Shown piece after piece: positions 35,664 to 44,958 of a stretch of 64,000 bases of DNA. This DNA comes from Denitromonas halophila (GTDB taxonomy: Bacteria > Pseudomonadota > Gammaproteobacteria > Burkholderiales > Rhodocyclaceae). Position numbers and translations under genes: made by a program. The stretch is taken from the NCBI RefSeq assembly GCF_007625155.1, contig NZ_VMNK01000023.1, forward strand, positions 1 to 64,000, written 5' to 3'. The stretch's first letter is position 1. Each line of letters opens with the position of its first letter. The notes below the pieces were generated by a model. That model made no database searches. It had not been told where the DNA came from and worked only from the letters and a program-made list of their open reading frames with translations.

Positions 35664-36434
35664 ATGACACAGCCATTTCGACTTCGTCGTACGGTCCTGC
35701 GCATCGCCGTTTTATCGGCGCTCATGCCCCTCAGCGGATTGACAAGCGCAGCGGACGCGCCCGACGCCAACGCCCTGCTTGCCAGCACCGATGCGATCCG
35801 CTTCCCGCAGGAAAGCTTCCAGGTCGACATTGACATCGAAAGCCGCCAAAACGACGGCGAAGGCGCCGACCATCATCGCTACCGCGTGCTCTCAAAGGGG
35901 CGCGAAGACACCGTAGTCCTGACCATGGAGCCCGCCAGCGAGCGCGGCCAGATCCTGCTCATGAAACAACGGGATCTGTGGATATTCATGCCCTCCGTCT
36001 CTCAGCCCGTTCGCCTGTCTCTGGCGCAACGGCTCACCGGCCAGGTCGCCAACGGCGATCTCGCCCGCGCGAACTTCACCGGTGACTACACCGCGAAATA
36101 CCTGCGTGAAGAAGCCATGGAAGGGAAAGCGGCGCATGTGCTTGAACTGACCGCCGTCGATGACGGCGTCACCTATGCCAAGGTTGAGTACTGGATTGAC
36201 GCTGCCACGACACGCCCAATCAAGGCTGCGTTCTACGCGATTTCGGGTCGGCTGCTGAAAACCTGCGAATACATGGACTACAAAGAGATGGCCGGCGCCA
36301 TTCGCCCCACCCGCCTCGTCATGACCGATGCGCTCAAGGCAGGCAACGTGTCCGTCATGAGCTACAGCGCGATGAACCCCCGGCCACTGCCGGACAAGCT
36401 ATTCACCAAAGAGTATTTGAAGAAACTGAACTGA
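35664..36434 (+). CDS. Outer membrane lipoprotein-sorting (LolA-like) protein
   Basis: A 256-residue periplasmic protein. It has a signal peptide (RIAVLSALMPLSGLTSAADA) and a LolA-like fold with a conserved MKQRDLWIFMPSVSQPVRLS stretch near 93 and YLKKLN at the end. It is expected to carry a lipidated or hydrophobic cargo across the periplasm, with the ABC ATPase and outer membrane protein of the divergent operon as partners. AAGGA eight bases before the ATG supports the start. It ends at a strong terminator. Confidence 0.85.
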   Translation: MTQPFRLRRTVLRIAVLSALMPLSGLTSAADAPDANALLASTDAIRFPQESFQVDIDIESRQNDGEGADHHRYRVLSKGREDTVVLTMEPASERGQILLMKQRDLWIFMPSVSQPVRLSLAQRLTGQVANGDLARANFTGDYTAKYLREEAMEGKAAHVLELTAVDDGVTYAKVEYWIDAATTRPIKAAFYAISGRLLKTCEYMDYKEMAGAIRPTRLVMTDALKAGNVSVMSYSAMNPRPLPDKLFTKEYLKKLN

Positions 36435-36447
36435 AAGCACCAAAACA

Positions 36448-36470
36448 AAGCGCCGCATAGCGCGGCGCTT
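36448..36470. terminator. First hairpin of a double terminator after the LolA-like gene
   Basis: Nine-bp arms AAGCGCCGC (36448-36456) and GCGGCGCTT (36462-36470) form a compact hairpin just downstream of the stop codon at 36434. It lies in tandem with the stronger hairpin at 36477-36502. Confidence 0.6.
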
Positions 36471-36476
36471 GTAAAG

Positions 36477-36502
36477 AAAAAGGCACCCGAAGGTGCCTTT
36501 TT
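36477..36502. terminator. Bidirectional intrinsic terminator
   Basis: A perfect 11-bp stem AAAAAGGCACC / GGTGCCTTTTT with a CGAA tetraloop. It is flanked by A and T runs on both sides, so it should terminate the LolA-like gene on the plus strand and the porin gene on the minus strand. Confidence 0.85.
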
Positions 36503-36525
36503 CAACTTTCAGATCGACGAATCGA

Positions 36526-37548
36526 TTAGAAAGCGTGACGGATGCCAAGGCCCAGAGCGTTGGAGCTCTTGCCATCTTGCTTGGCCAGCGCGCCCAGACC
36601 GACGTTGTCGTCGTTCGTGGTGCGGTTCACACCGACGTAAGCGATGGTGCGCTTCGACAGGTTGTGGGTGTAGGCCACGGTGAACGAACGGCTGTCCGAA
36701 TCCTGCGCATCTTCGTTGCGGGCACCGTAAGCAACGTGGATGTTGCCCATGCCGACCGGAACGATACCGCCGATCTGATACACCTTCACGTCGCTGTCAT
36801 TCGCATCGACGCTAGCGGTCTGGTAGGAACCGACCAGCTTGAAGCCGCCGAAGTCGTAAGCAGCACCGAGGTAGTGCTCTTTGTGGTCGTCGCCAAGGGT
36901 CGAGTCGCCAGCGTTGATGTAGATGTAATCAACGTTCAGCGGGCCGTTGGCGTAGTTCAGGCCCAGACCGACTTTGTCATCGGTGTTGCGGTTCGGGTTC
37001 TTTGCCTTGTCGTCAGCTTCGGTCGAACCGAAGCTATAGATCACCTGGCCGCTGAAACCACCGAATTTCTTCGACTGGTAGTTGACCGAGTTGTCCCAGC
37101 GAGCGTCCGAACCGGCGTCGACCTGAAGACCACCGCCCGTCAGAATGGCTGCGGGATCCAGGGCACCAGCGGCGACGGCGTCATTGCGGAAAGCATAGTA
37201 ACCCGGCGAGTACTGACGACCCAGACCGATGAAACCGAAGCCGCCTTCCAGACCAACCCAAGCTTGACGGTGGAATTCTTTGGAGGAAGCCGGGGAAGCG
37301 TCGTCGGAGTTGAAGCCCTGCTCCAGCACGAACTTGGCCTTCAGGCCGTTACCCAGGTCTTCTTCGCCCTTGAAGCCGATGCGCGGGCCGTTCAGCACGC
37401 CGTTAGCAACGCCCGAGAACTTGGCGTCACCAGCTTTACCAACACCAACGAAGGTGTCGATGATGCCGTAAACGGTAACGTTGGACTGAGCGAAGGCCGG
37501 AGCGGCGATCATGCCGGCGATGGCCAGGGCGATCAGTTTCTTCTGCAT
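36526..37548 (-). CDS. Gram-negative porin (Burkholderia/Neisseria type)
   Basis: A 340-residue porin with a signal peptide (MQKKLIALAIAGMIAAPAFAQS) and the conserved first strand VTVYGIIDTFVGVG. It is glycine- and aspartate-rich with repeated YxxG turns, and the C-terminal phenylalanine (LGLGIRHAF) is the BAM recognition signal. It forms a general diffusion trimer in the outer membrane. TAGGAGAA four to five bases before the ATG supports the start. Codon use is strongly biased, typical of a highly expressed gene. The terminator at 36477-36502 follows it. Confidence 0.93.
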   Translation of the reverse strand: MQKKLIALAIAGMIAAPAFAQSNVTVYGIIDTFVGVGKAGDAKFSGVANGVLNGPRIGFKGEEDLGNGLKAKFVLEQGFNSDDASPASSKEFHRQAWVGLEGGFGFIGLGRQYSPGYYAFRNDAVAAGALDPAAILTGGGLQVDAGSDARWDNSVNYQSKKFGGFSGQVIYSFGSTEADDKAKNPNRNTDDKVGLGLNYANGPLNVDYIYINAGDSTLGDDHKEHYLGAAYDFGGFKLVGSYQTASVDANDSDVKVYQIGGIVPVGMGNIHVAYGARNEDAQDSDSRSFTVAYTHNLSKRTIAYVGVNRTTNDDNVGLGALAKQDGKSSNALGLGIRHAF

Positions 37549-37694
37549 GGATTTCTCCTAAGATTGTGTAGTTGAATCCCGGGGGTGGCCCGGGCCCGAC
37601 TGACCTCTCAAGCCGAGAAGTTGTGGCAATTTTGCAAACCTTCGCGTCTTGCCGCAAGCACCCTGACTAAATACCGCCACATCTCGGCGCTGTT

Positions 37695-37712
37695 TGTTGC
37701 TTTTGCGCAACA
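37695..37712. promoter_or_regulatory. Inverted repeat upstream of the porin gene
   Basis: TGTTGC and GCAACA form a 6-bp inverted repeat around TTTTGC, about 150 bases upstream of the porin start. It could be a regulator site, but it is also short enough to be chance. Confidence 0.2.
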
Positions 37713-37788
37713 TCCGCCCCATCAGCCAACGCCGTCGACGACCTCCTGGCATTTGACGGGCCCCGCCAGGGCGGGTTTCAACCCGTCA

Positions 37789-37806
37789 GGTCGGCTGATG
37801 CCGACC
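37789..37806. repeat. Small hairpin at the end of the tamA-like gene, REP-like
   Basis: GGTCGGC and GCCGACC are perfectly complementary around a TGAT loop, directly downstream of the TamA-like stop. A second arm CCCGCC/GGCGGG lies just outside (37762-37775). The GTAGGGTCGGC-type core resembles interspersed palindromes common in betaproteobacterial intergenic DNA. It may serve as a terminator. Confidence 0.5.
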
Positions 37807-37833
37807 CTACACAGCACCCGGCGTTCGCAGCCA

Positions 37834-39570
37834 CTAGAACGCCACGGCAATCGCGAAATGCAGCCGCAACGTCCGGTCGTCATGCCCATAGGCAAGATCA
37901 ACCGCCAGCGGCCCGGCCGGGCTGCGCCAGCGGGCACCAAGACCGTAGCCCGCCTTGAAGCGAAAGGTCTCGCGCTCATCGGTGGCATTGCCTGCGTCGA
38001 CAAACCCTGCGATACCCCAGGTGTTGTCGAGCCAATGCACGTATTCGGCGCTCACCGCTGCCATATAGCGCCCACCCACGGTAGCGCTCCCTTCCGTCAC
38101 GCCCAGGCTTTGATAGGCGTAGCCACGCACGCTCTGGGCGCCGCCGGTGCGGAACAGGAAGTCCTGAGGGATGTCATCGCGACTCGGCGCGAGTGTGATG
38201 CCACCATCGGCTCGCAGAATAAACACATCGCGCTCACCCACCGGTTGATAGCGCACAAGCCGACCGGCCAAGCGGAGAAAGTTCTGGTCGGACAAGGCCG
38301 CCTTGGCGCCGCCGCCGATCTGCCCGCTCAGGACAAAGCCCTCACGCGGATCGAGCAGGTTATCGACCTTGCGCCAGGTCCATGTCCAGTTAAGCGACAG
38401 CGCCTTGCGGTTCGACTCCTCAACGCCTTCGGGCGCATAGGTTTCACGCTGGAGCTTGAGCGCGAGATGCGTTTCGATGTCATCGCGCTGGTGTTTGCGC
38501 GCAATACCGATCGCACTATTGGTGATTTTCAGGCCCTGGGTATCGCTGCGTTCGGTCAAGGCGCCGAAGCTATCCTGACGCCCGCCGCGCTCGGGCGGGA
38601 GAAACACATCGGCATAGGCCAGCTGTTCGCGCTGCTGCAAACGCAAGCCTGTAGTCAGAATCCACCCCCGGCCGAGGAGGTTCGCATTACGGTAAGACGC
38701 TTCGGTGCGATAGCCGTTGTTACTACTGAAACCAACGCCCAGCCCGACCCGCTTGGGCGGCGCCTCTACCACACTGACCTGAATCGGCACTTGCTCGGGC
38801 GACACATCGCGCGTGGCGACATTGACAACAACCGACGAAAAATAAGCGGTTGACTGCAGCACGCGCTGGAACTCAAGCAGGCGATCCAGATCATAGGGGT
38901 CGCCCGGCTCAATCAGGTTGTAACGGGACACCAAGTCGGACGGATAGTCTTGAAGCCCTTCGATATTGAGCGACCCCATCGTAAACGCCGGGCCAGAATC
39001 GATCGTCACCGCCAGGCGCACCCGGGCGGTCTCCGGATCCACCTCGGCACGGGTCTTCACCAAACGGGCGGCGGCAAAATCCCGATACGCGACCGCATCC
39101 AGCAAATGCCCTTTAGCGCCGTCCCAATCCGCTTGTCGAAACGACGCGCCAACCGGCAGTTGCCAGGATTGCTTGAGTTGATCTCGTCGATCGGCATGGG
39201 CCGGGTCAGCAAGCGCACCCGAAAACGCGATGTCCACCACCGAAATTTCGGCGCGCGGCCCAAGTATCACCTTGACTTCCATTGGTGAGCGACTGTCCCC
39301 AACCCGCGATACGGTCGGGGTGAAATACCCCTCGGTGGCCAGCAAGGCTTCAACTTCTTTACGGGTTCGTCTAATCAGCGCCTGCCGCTCCCGGTCATCG
39401 GCTGCATTAGGCAAGGCGTCCTCACGCAAGGTGCTCAGATGCGCGGTCAATAGATCGCGGACGGCCTCCGGCGCATCTAGTGCAATGGGTGCGGCAGCGT
39501 AGCTGACGGCGGAAAAACACCAACAAAGCCCAAGCACCCAGCGACACACGGGTCGAAAGATCATAGTCAT
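37834..39570 (-). CDS. tamA: TamA/BamA-family outer membrane protein (autotransporter assembly factor TamA)
   Basis: A 578-residue Omp85-type protein. A signal peptide (LGLCWCFSAVSYAAAP) is followed by about three POTRA domains (one near residue 70, another containing GSLNIEGLQDYP near 220) and a C-terminal 16-stranded barrel with GGAQSVRGYAYQSLG, the conserved VRGY/F motif. It helps insert beta-barrel proteins. tamA usually precedes tamB, but no tamB follows here: the next minus-strand gene is the porin after a 285-base gap. The ATG at 39570 was chosen; another ATG lies two codons downstream. Confidence 0.87.
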   Translation of the reverse strand: MTMIFRPVCRWVLGLCWCFSAVSYAAAPIALDAPEAVRDLLTAHLSTLREDALPNAADDRERQALIRRTRKEVEALLATEGYFTPTVSRVGDSRSPMEVKVILGPRAEISVVDIAFSGALADPAHADRRDQLKQSWQLPVGASFRQADWDGAKGHLLDAVAYRDFAAARLVKTRAEVDPETARVRLAVTIDSGPAFTMGSLNIEGLQDYPSDLVSRYNLIEPGDPYDLDRLLEFQRVLQSTAYFSSVVVNVATRDVSPEQVPIQVSVVEAPPKRVGLGVGFSSNNGYRTEASYRNANLLGRGWILTTGLRLQQREQLAYADVFLPPERGGRQDSFGALTERSDTQGLKITNSAIGIARKHQRDDIETHLALKLQRETYAPEGVEESNRKALSLNWTWTWRKVDNLLDPREGFVLSGQIGGGAKAALSDQNFLRLAGRLVRYQPVGERDVFILRADGGITLAPSRDDIPQDFLFRTGGAQSVRGYAYQSLGVTEGSATVGGRYMAAVSAEYVHWLDNTWGIAGFVDAGNATDERETFRFKAGYGLGARWRSPAGPLAVDLAYGHDDRTLRLHFAIAVAF

Positions 39571-39612
39571 GGCGCCATTGTAGAACGTCGCCCAATTGCA
39601 AAGGACCGACGC

Positions 39613-39636
39613 AAAAAAAAGCGGCCCGAAGGCCGC
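39613..39636 (-). terminator. Intrinsic terminator of the Liv-type binding protein gene
   Basis: On the minus strand a 6-bp GC stem (GCGGCC, loop TTCG, GGCCGC) is followed by an eight-base T run, ideal for factor-independent termination of the gene ending at 39662. Confidence 0.85.
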
Positions 39637-39661
39637 CTCTTTACCGGGAACTGCCACGGAC

Positions 39662-40852
39662 TTATTGCACCGTTTCCATCACGGTCCATTCACCGCCTTT
39701 GACCTGATACAGCGTGATACCGCCGGACTTGAGGTCACCCTTTTCGTCATAAGCGATATTGCTGGAGGTGATACCGGCAAACTGAATCGCCGCCAGCTTT
39801 GGCAGATAGGCACTCGGTTCGGCCGACCCAGCCTGCTTCATGGCCTCAATCATGGCGCGGGTCGCGTCATAGGCGTAGGGCGAATAAATCTCCACGTCTG
39901 AGTTGAACTTGGCCTTGTAGCGCGCGGCGTAGTCGGTGCCACCCGGCATTTGCTCAAGCGGAACACCGGCCAGCGAGGCAATGGCACCTTCGGCGGCTTC
40001 GCCGCCCAGGCTCACGAAGGTCGGCGACTTGACCATCTCGCCGCCCATGAACTTGGCTTCGATCCCCAACTGCTTGATCTGCTTGACCATCGGGCCGGCC
40101 TGCGCATCAGCGCCGCCGTAGTAGATCAGGTCAGGCGCGGTGCCTTTGATGTTGGTCAGGATGGCGGAGAAGTCGGTGGCCTTGTCATTGGTGAACTCGC
40201 GCTTGACGATTTCACCGCCAGCGGCCTTGACGGCTTTCTCGAACTCGTCGGCCAGACCCTGACCATAAGCGGTGCGGTCGTCGATGATGGCGACTTTCTT
40301 GGCCTGCAGCTTCTCAACCGCAAACTTGCCGGCCACCGAGCCCTGCTGGGTGTCGGAGGTCATGGCGCGGAAGGTGGTCTTGTAGCCCTGAGCGGTATAC
40401 ACCGGCGAGGTCGCCATGGCGATCTGCGGAATGCCGGCATCAGAGTAAACCTTGGACGCGGGGATCGAGGTGCCCGAGTTGAAGTGACCAATCATGCCGT
40501 TGATACCTTCATCGACCAGCTTCTGGGCCACAGAGGTACCGGTCTTCGGGTCGGCCATGTCGTCTTCGGACATCAGCTCAAAACGCACCGGCTTGTCGCC
40601 GAACATCGGCTTGCTCGCGTTGGCCTCGTCCACTGCCAGCACGACGCCGTTCTGCATTTCCTTGCCGTAGTGCGCCTGGGGGCCGGTCAAGGGCGCGGCA
40701 AAACCGAGCTTCACGACCATTTCCGCGACCGGGGCCGGTGCGGCGGGTGCTGTAGCGGTTGCCGGTGCCTTGGCCTCTTCCTTGCCGCAGGCACTGACCA
40801 GGGCTGCTGCTACTGCCAGCGCCGACAGCTTGAGAATCATTCTACGTTCCAC
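39662..40852 (-). CDS. Branched-chain amino acid ABC transporter substrate-binding lipoprotein (LivJ/LivK type)
   Basis: A 396-residue periplasmic binding protein. The signal peptide ends with the lipobox LVSACG near residue 21, followed by a low-complexity alanine/proline linker and the type I binding fold (VVKLGFAAPLTGPQAHYGKE, typical of LivK). It binds a branched-chain amino acid or similar ligand. No LivH/M/G/F permease genes are near it, so it works with a transporter elsewhere. A GTG at 40852 has AAGGAG at eight bases and was chosen over ATG at 40840. Confidence 0.88.
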   Translation of the reverse strand: MERRMILKLSALAVAAALVSACGKEEAKAPATATAPAAPAPVAEMVVKLGFAAPLTGPQAHYGKEMQNGVVLAVDEANASKPMFGDKPVRFELMSEDDMADPKTGTSVAQKLVDEGINGMIGHFNSGTSIPASKVYSDAGIPQIAMATSPVYTAQGYKTTFRAMTSDTQQGSVAGKFAVEKLQAKKVAIIDDRTAYGQGLADEFEKAVKAAGGEIVKREFTNDKATDFSAILTNIKGTAPDLIYYGGADAQAGPMVKQIKQLGIEAKFMGGEMVKSPTFVSLGGEAAEGAIASLAGVPLEQMPGGTDYAARYKAKFNSDVEIYSPYAYDATRAMIEAMKQAGSAEPSAYLPKLAAIQFAGITSSNIAYDEKGDLKSGGITLYQVKGGEWTVMETVQ

Positions 40853-41010
40853 GGGGTCGTCTCCTTGTTTTGTCGTGGTTCAGTACAAACGGCCATGGGC
40901 GCCGTGTTGGTGCCCTTCCGTCTCATCATGGATGCTTGGGCCATGTCCCAGTTCCGGGCCATGACAGCCCGTGCATTCGTGTGCAGCAGTCAGCATATCG
41001 CTGCCGCATA

Positions 41011-44000
41011 TCAATTGGAAATCGCCATCAAACTCGCGTTGCCGCCCGCGGCGGCGGTGTTGATGCTGACCGTACGCTCAATCACCAAGCGGGTCAGATC
41101 ATAGGCAACCGACGGGCACAGCAGTGACACGATGGGACCGGGCCGGCCGGCCAATTGGCGACGCAGGTCGTCGGCAAGCGCCGCGTCGCCATCGAACAGC
41201 AGCACCTCGAAAGGCGCGGCCATGACATCGGCCACCACACTCACCCGCTCGCGCACCGGCGCGGGCAAAGCGTTGACCATCGTCTCCAGCCCCGGCCGCG
41301 CGGCCAGCGCAATCCGGCTGCCCGTGGCCAGCGTGGCGGCAATCTGATGCAGCCAGGCGGCGTTGGTCTCGGCCACGCCGGCCAGTTGCGTGCGCGGCAG
41401 GAAGCGCATCCGGTTGTCTTCACCGGTCGGGCCGGTCATCACCAACTCGCGCCCGGCCATGCTGGCTTGGCGATAGGCGTCGAAGTGATCGAGAAGCAAC
41501 ACCACTTCATCACCGCGGATGAACGCCCGCGCCGGGCCATCCAGCCACTCGGCAAACGCCGTCAGCACCGGATCGGCGATCGGCGCCAGCGCGGCGGCCT
41601 CATGCGGCGCAGCGGCGCCGCGCACCAAGCGGTGCAGATACAGCGGGCCGCCCGCTTTCGGGCCGGTGCCCGAGAGCCCCTCGCCGCCGAAGGGCTGCAC
41701 GCCCACCACGGCGCCGATGATGTTGCGGTTGATATAGATATTGCCCACATGCGCCCGGCTGGCCACAAAGGCGATGGTCTCGTCGATGCGTGAATGCACC
41801 CCCAGTGTCAGGCCGTAGCCGGTGTCATTGATCGCATCGACCAGCACACCCAGATCCTGGGCACGGTAGCGCAACACATGCAGCACCGGGCCAAACACTT
41901 CGCGCTTGAGGCTGGCCAGCGAGGTGATCTCAATCAGTGTCGGCGCCATGAAAGTGCCGGCGGAGCACGCCTCGGGCAACGGCATGGCCGAGCATTCGTA
42001 GCGATCACGCATCGACGCCACATGGGCTTCGAGCTGCTCACGCGCCGCGGCATCGATCACCGGGCCGATGTCGTTGCGGACATCTTCGGGCGAGCCGATC
42101 CGCAACTCCGACACCGCGCCTTTGAGCATGCCAATGGTGCGATCGTAGATTTCATCTTGCAGACACAGCACACGCAGCGCCGAGCAGCGCTGACCGGCGG
42201 AATCGTAGCTGGAGGCAATCACATCGGCGACGACCTGCTCGGGCAAGGCGGTGGAATCGACGATCAGCGCGTTCTGCCCGCCAGTCTCGGCAATCAGCGG
42301 AATGTCACCGCCGCGTTGAGCCAGCGTGCGTTGAATCAGGCGTGCCACTTCGGTCGAGCCGGTGAACATCACGCCGCAAGTGCGCGCATCGGCCACCAAG
42401 GCCGAACCGACCACCTCGCCGGTACCCGGCAAGAACTGCAAGGCAGCCACCGGCACGCCCGCCGCATGGAGCAGCGCCACGACTTTGGCGGCAACCAGCG
42501 GCGTTTGCTCGGCGGGCTTGGCCAGCACCGGGTTGCCAGCGGCCAAGGCTGCGGCCACCTGACCGGTGAAGATGGCGAGCGGGAAATTCCAGGGGCTGAT
42601 GCACACCACCGGACCGAGCGCCGGATGCGCCACGGGGTCAAAATGATCCGCTGCCTGACGACCGTAGTAGCGGCAGAAATCGACCGCCTCGCGGATCTCG
42701 GCAATCGCGTTGGCGTAGGTTTTTCCCGCCTCACGCACGAGCAACGCAATCAGTGCTGGAGCGTCGGCCTCCATGGCATCGGCGGCGGCAAACAACATGA
42801 CGGCGCGCTGTGGGGCCGGGGTGGCGGCCCATTCGGGCGCAACGTCGGCAGCGGCCGCCAACGCAGCCTGCACCGTGGCGGCATCCGCCTCGATGACCGT
42901 GCCGACCACATCATCGCGACGCGCCGGGTTGGTCACGTTCTGTGGGGCCCCCTCCACTGCCGCACCGACTACCATGGGCTGCACATTGACGGGGGTGCCA
43001 CGCGATGCCTCCAGCGCCGCGGCAAGACGCGCTCGGACGGCCTCGCTGGAAAGATCGAAACCGACCGAATTCAACCGTGCGGCACCGTACAGGTCCCGCG
43101 GCAGCGCAATCGCCGGATGCGGCGCACCGGCCAGACGCTCGGCGACCTCGATCGGATCGGCAATCAGTTCTTCAACGGGTACGTTTTCGTCGACGATGCG
43201 GTTCACAAAACTGGAATTGGCGCCGTTTTCGAGCAGACGTCGAACCAGATAGGCGAGCAGAGTTTCGTGACTGCCAACCGGCGCGTAGATGCGTACCAGA
43301 CGGCCCATCTTGCCGGAACCGACGACCTGGTCGTACAAGGTTTCACCCATGCCGTGCAGGCACTGGAACTCATAGTCGCCGACATGGTAGTTGCCTTCCG
43401 CCATGTGATACACCGCCGCTAACGTGTGAGCGTTGTGAGTGGCAAACTGCGGATACACCACGTCGCGCGCGGCCAGCAGTTTGCGGGCGCAGGCCAGGTA
43501 GGACACATCAGTGTACACCTTGCGGGTATAGACGGGGTAGCCCGGCAGACCGTCGATCTGCGCACGCTTGATCTCGCTGTCCCAATAGGCGCCTTTGACC
43601 AGACGGATCATCAGCCGGTGACCGCTGCGACGGGCCAGATCGATGATGAAGTCGAGCACGGCAGGCGCACGCTTCTGGTACGCCTGCACAACAAAGCCGA
43701 TGCCGTCCCAACCGGCCAGATCGGGATCGAGCGCGAGGGCTTCGAGCAAATCCAGCGAGGCGTCGAGGCGGTCGGCCTCTTCGGCGTCGATATTCAGACC
43801 GATGTTGTAGCCCTTGGCAAGCAGGCACAGGGCTTTCAGGCGGGGCAGCAGCTCGCGCATGAAACGGTCGCGCTGCGCCCACACATAGCGCGGATGCAGC
43901 GCCGAGAGCTTGACCGAGATGCCGTTGCCGTCGACCACGCCGCGCTGGCCGGCGTCCTGGCCGATGGCATGGATGGCGGTTTCGTAGTCGCGGGTGTAGC

Positions 44001-44676
44001 GCTCGGCGTCGGCGGCGGTCATGGCCGCTTCGCCGAGCATGTCGAAGGAGTAGCGGTAGCCGCGCTTCTCGCAGGCCTTGGCGCGCTCGATGGCTTCGTC
44101 GATGTCCTGCCCGGTCACAAACTGCTCGCCGAGCATGCGCATCGCCAGGTCCATGCCCTTGCGAATCAAGGGTTCGCCACCACGTGCGACGATCCGGTTC
44201 AGTGCCGCACCGAGGCGCTTGTCGCTGTTGGTGGACACCAGACGCCCGGTCACCAGCAAGCCCCAGGTTGCGGCGTTGACGAACAGCGACGGGCTTTGGC
44301 CGATGTGCGCGCGCCAGTCACCACGGGCGATCTTGTCGCGAATCAGCCTGTCGGCGGTGGCGCGGTCGGGCACGCGCAGCAGCGCTTCGGCCAGACACAT
44401 CAAGGCCACGCCCTCCTGACTGGAGAGCGAGAACTCCTTCATCAGTGCGTCCACACCGCTCGAGCGGCTGCGTTTCTCGCGCAAGCCCACCACCAACTTG
44501 CGGGCCAGCGCATGAATCTGCGCACCCAATTTGGCGTCTGTCCGGGCCGCCGCCACCAACATCGGCACACAATCCGGCTCAGGCGTCCGGTAAGCCGCAT
44601 CAATTGCCAGACGCAGGTCGCCGCGATCTTCCGGCGTCAGCGCCGCCGCTTCGCGGCTTTGGGGTGACAGGGCCAT
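41011..44676 (-). CDS. putA: Bifunctional proline dehydrogenase / L-glutamate-gamma-semialdehyde dehydrogenase (PutA)
   Basis: A 1221-residue enzyme. The FAD-dependent proline dehydrogenase domain is in the first 540 residues (RYSFDMLGEAAMTAADAERY near 205, VKGAYWDSEIKRAQ near 358). A central aldehyde dehydrogenase domain has the catalytic Cys in SAGQRCSALRVL near 825, and a C-terminal ALDH-fold domain follows. It oxidises proline to glutamate via P5C with substrate channelling. There is no N-terminal ribbon-helix-helix domain, so unlike the E. coli enzyme it cannot repress its own gene. AAAGGAG four bases before the ATG at 44676 gives the start. Confidence 0.95.
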   Translation of the reverse strand: MALSPQSREAAALTPEDRGDLRLAIDAAYRTPEPDCVPMLVAAARTDAKLGAQIHALARKLVVGLREKRSRSSGVDALMKEFSLSSQEGVALMCLAEALLRVPDRATADRLIRDKIARGDWRAHIGQSPSLFVNAATWGLLVTGRLVSTNSDKRLGAALNRIVARGGEPLIRKGMDLAMRMLGEQFVTGQDIDEAIERAKACEKRGYRYSFDMLGEAAMTAADAERYTRDYETAIHAIGQDAGQRGVVDGNGISVKLSALHPRYVWAQRDRFMRELLPRLKALCLLAKGYNIGLNIDAEEADRLDASLDLLEALALDPDLAGWDGIGFVVQAYQKRAPAVLDFIIDLARRSGHRLMIRLVKGAYWDSEIKRAQIDGLPGYPVYTRKVYTDVSYLACARKLLAARDVVYPQFATHNAHTLAAVYHMAEGNYHVGDYEFQCLHGMGETLYDQVVGSGKMGRLVRIYAPVGSHETLLAYLVRRLLENGANSSFVNRIVDENVPVEELIADPIEVAERLAGAPHPAIALPRDLYGAARLNSVGFDLSSEAVRARLAAALEASRGTPVNVQPMVVGAAVEGAPQNVTNPARRDDVVGTVIEADAATVQAALAAAADVAPEWAATPAPQRAVMLFAAADAMEADAPALIALLVREAGKTYANAIAEIREAVDFCRYYGRQAADHFDPVAHPALGPVVCISPWNFPLAIFTGQVAAALAAGNPVLAKPAEQTPLVAAKVVALLHAAGVPVAALQFLPGTGEVVGSALVADARTCGVMFTGSTEVARLIQRTLAQRGGDIPLIAETGGQNALIVDSTALPEQVVADVIASSYDSAGQRCSALRVLCLQDEIYDRTIGMLKGAVSELRIGSPEDVRNDIGPVIDAAAREQLEAHVASMRDRYECSAMPLPEACSAGTFMAPTLIEITSLASLKREVFGPVLHVLRYRAQDLGVLVDAINDTGYGLTLGVHSRIDETIAFVASRAHVGNIYINRNIIGAVVGVQPFGGEGLSGTGPKAGGPLYLHRLVRGAAAPHEAAALAPIADPVLTAFAEWLDGPARAFIRGDEVVLLLDHFDAYRQASMAGRELVMTGPTGEDNRMRFLPRTQLAGVAETNAAWLHQIAATLATGSRIALAARPGLETMVNALPAPVRERVSVVADVMAAPFEVLLFDGDAALADDLRRQLAGRPGPIVSLLCPSVAYDLTRLVIERTVSINTAAAGGNASLMAISN

Positions 44677-44903
44677 GCAAGACTCCTTTGGACCGGTTTC
44701 GCCATTGCGATGCCCGGCGTGACACGGGTTGGGGGTGCAAACGGACGACGGCACACGACCATCAAGCCCCGCAGTCTAAGGACTCCCGAGCCGCAGGTAA
44801 ATCAAGCCAGGGGCATGTCTGAACGTCTTGGCAACCCTGTTCCACCGGCGCACCAAGAAGGAAAAATTCGCCCTCGGCGACACCACACGGAGGCGGGGCA
44901 CGC

Positions 44904-44934
44904 AAAAAAAAACCGCGGCCAAATCGGGCCGCGG
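44904..44934 (-). terminator. Intrinsic terminator of fbp
   Basis: On the minus strand, CCGCGGCC and GGCCGCGG arms form an 8-bp GC-rich stem with a 6-base loop, followed by nine T residues. It lies 25 bases after the fbp stop. Confidence 0.9.
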
Positions 44935-44958
44935 TGGGTGGTCGCTGAGTGCGTGAAA

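Noticed and set aside
41794-43422. A 542-codon open frame antisense to putA
   Set aside because: Shadow frame; protein has no recognisable motif and unusual His/Gly-rich composition.
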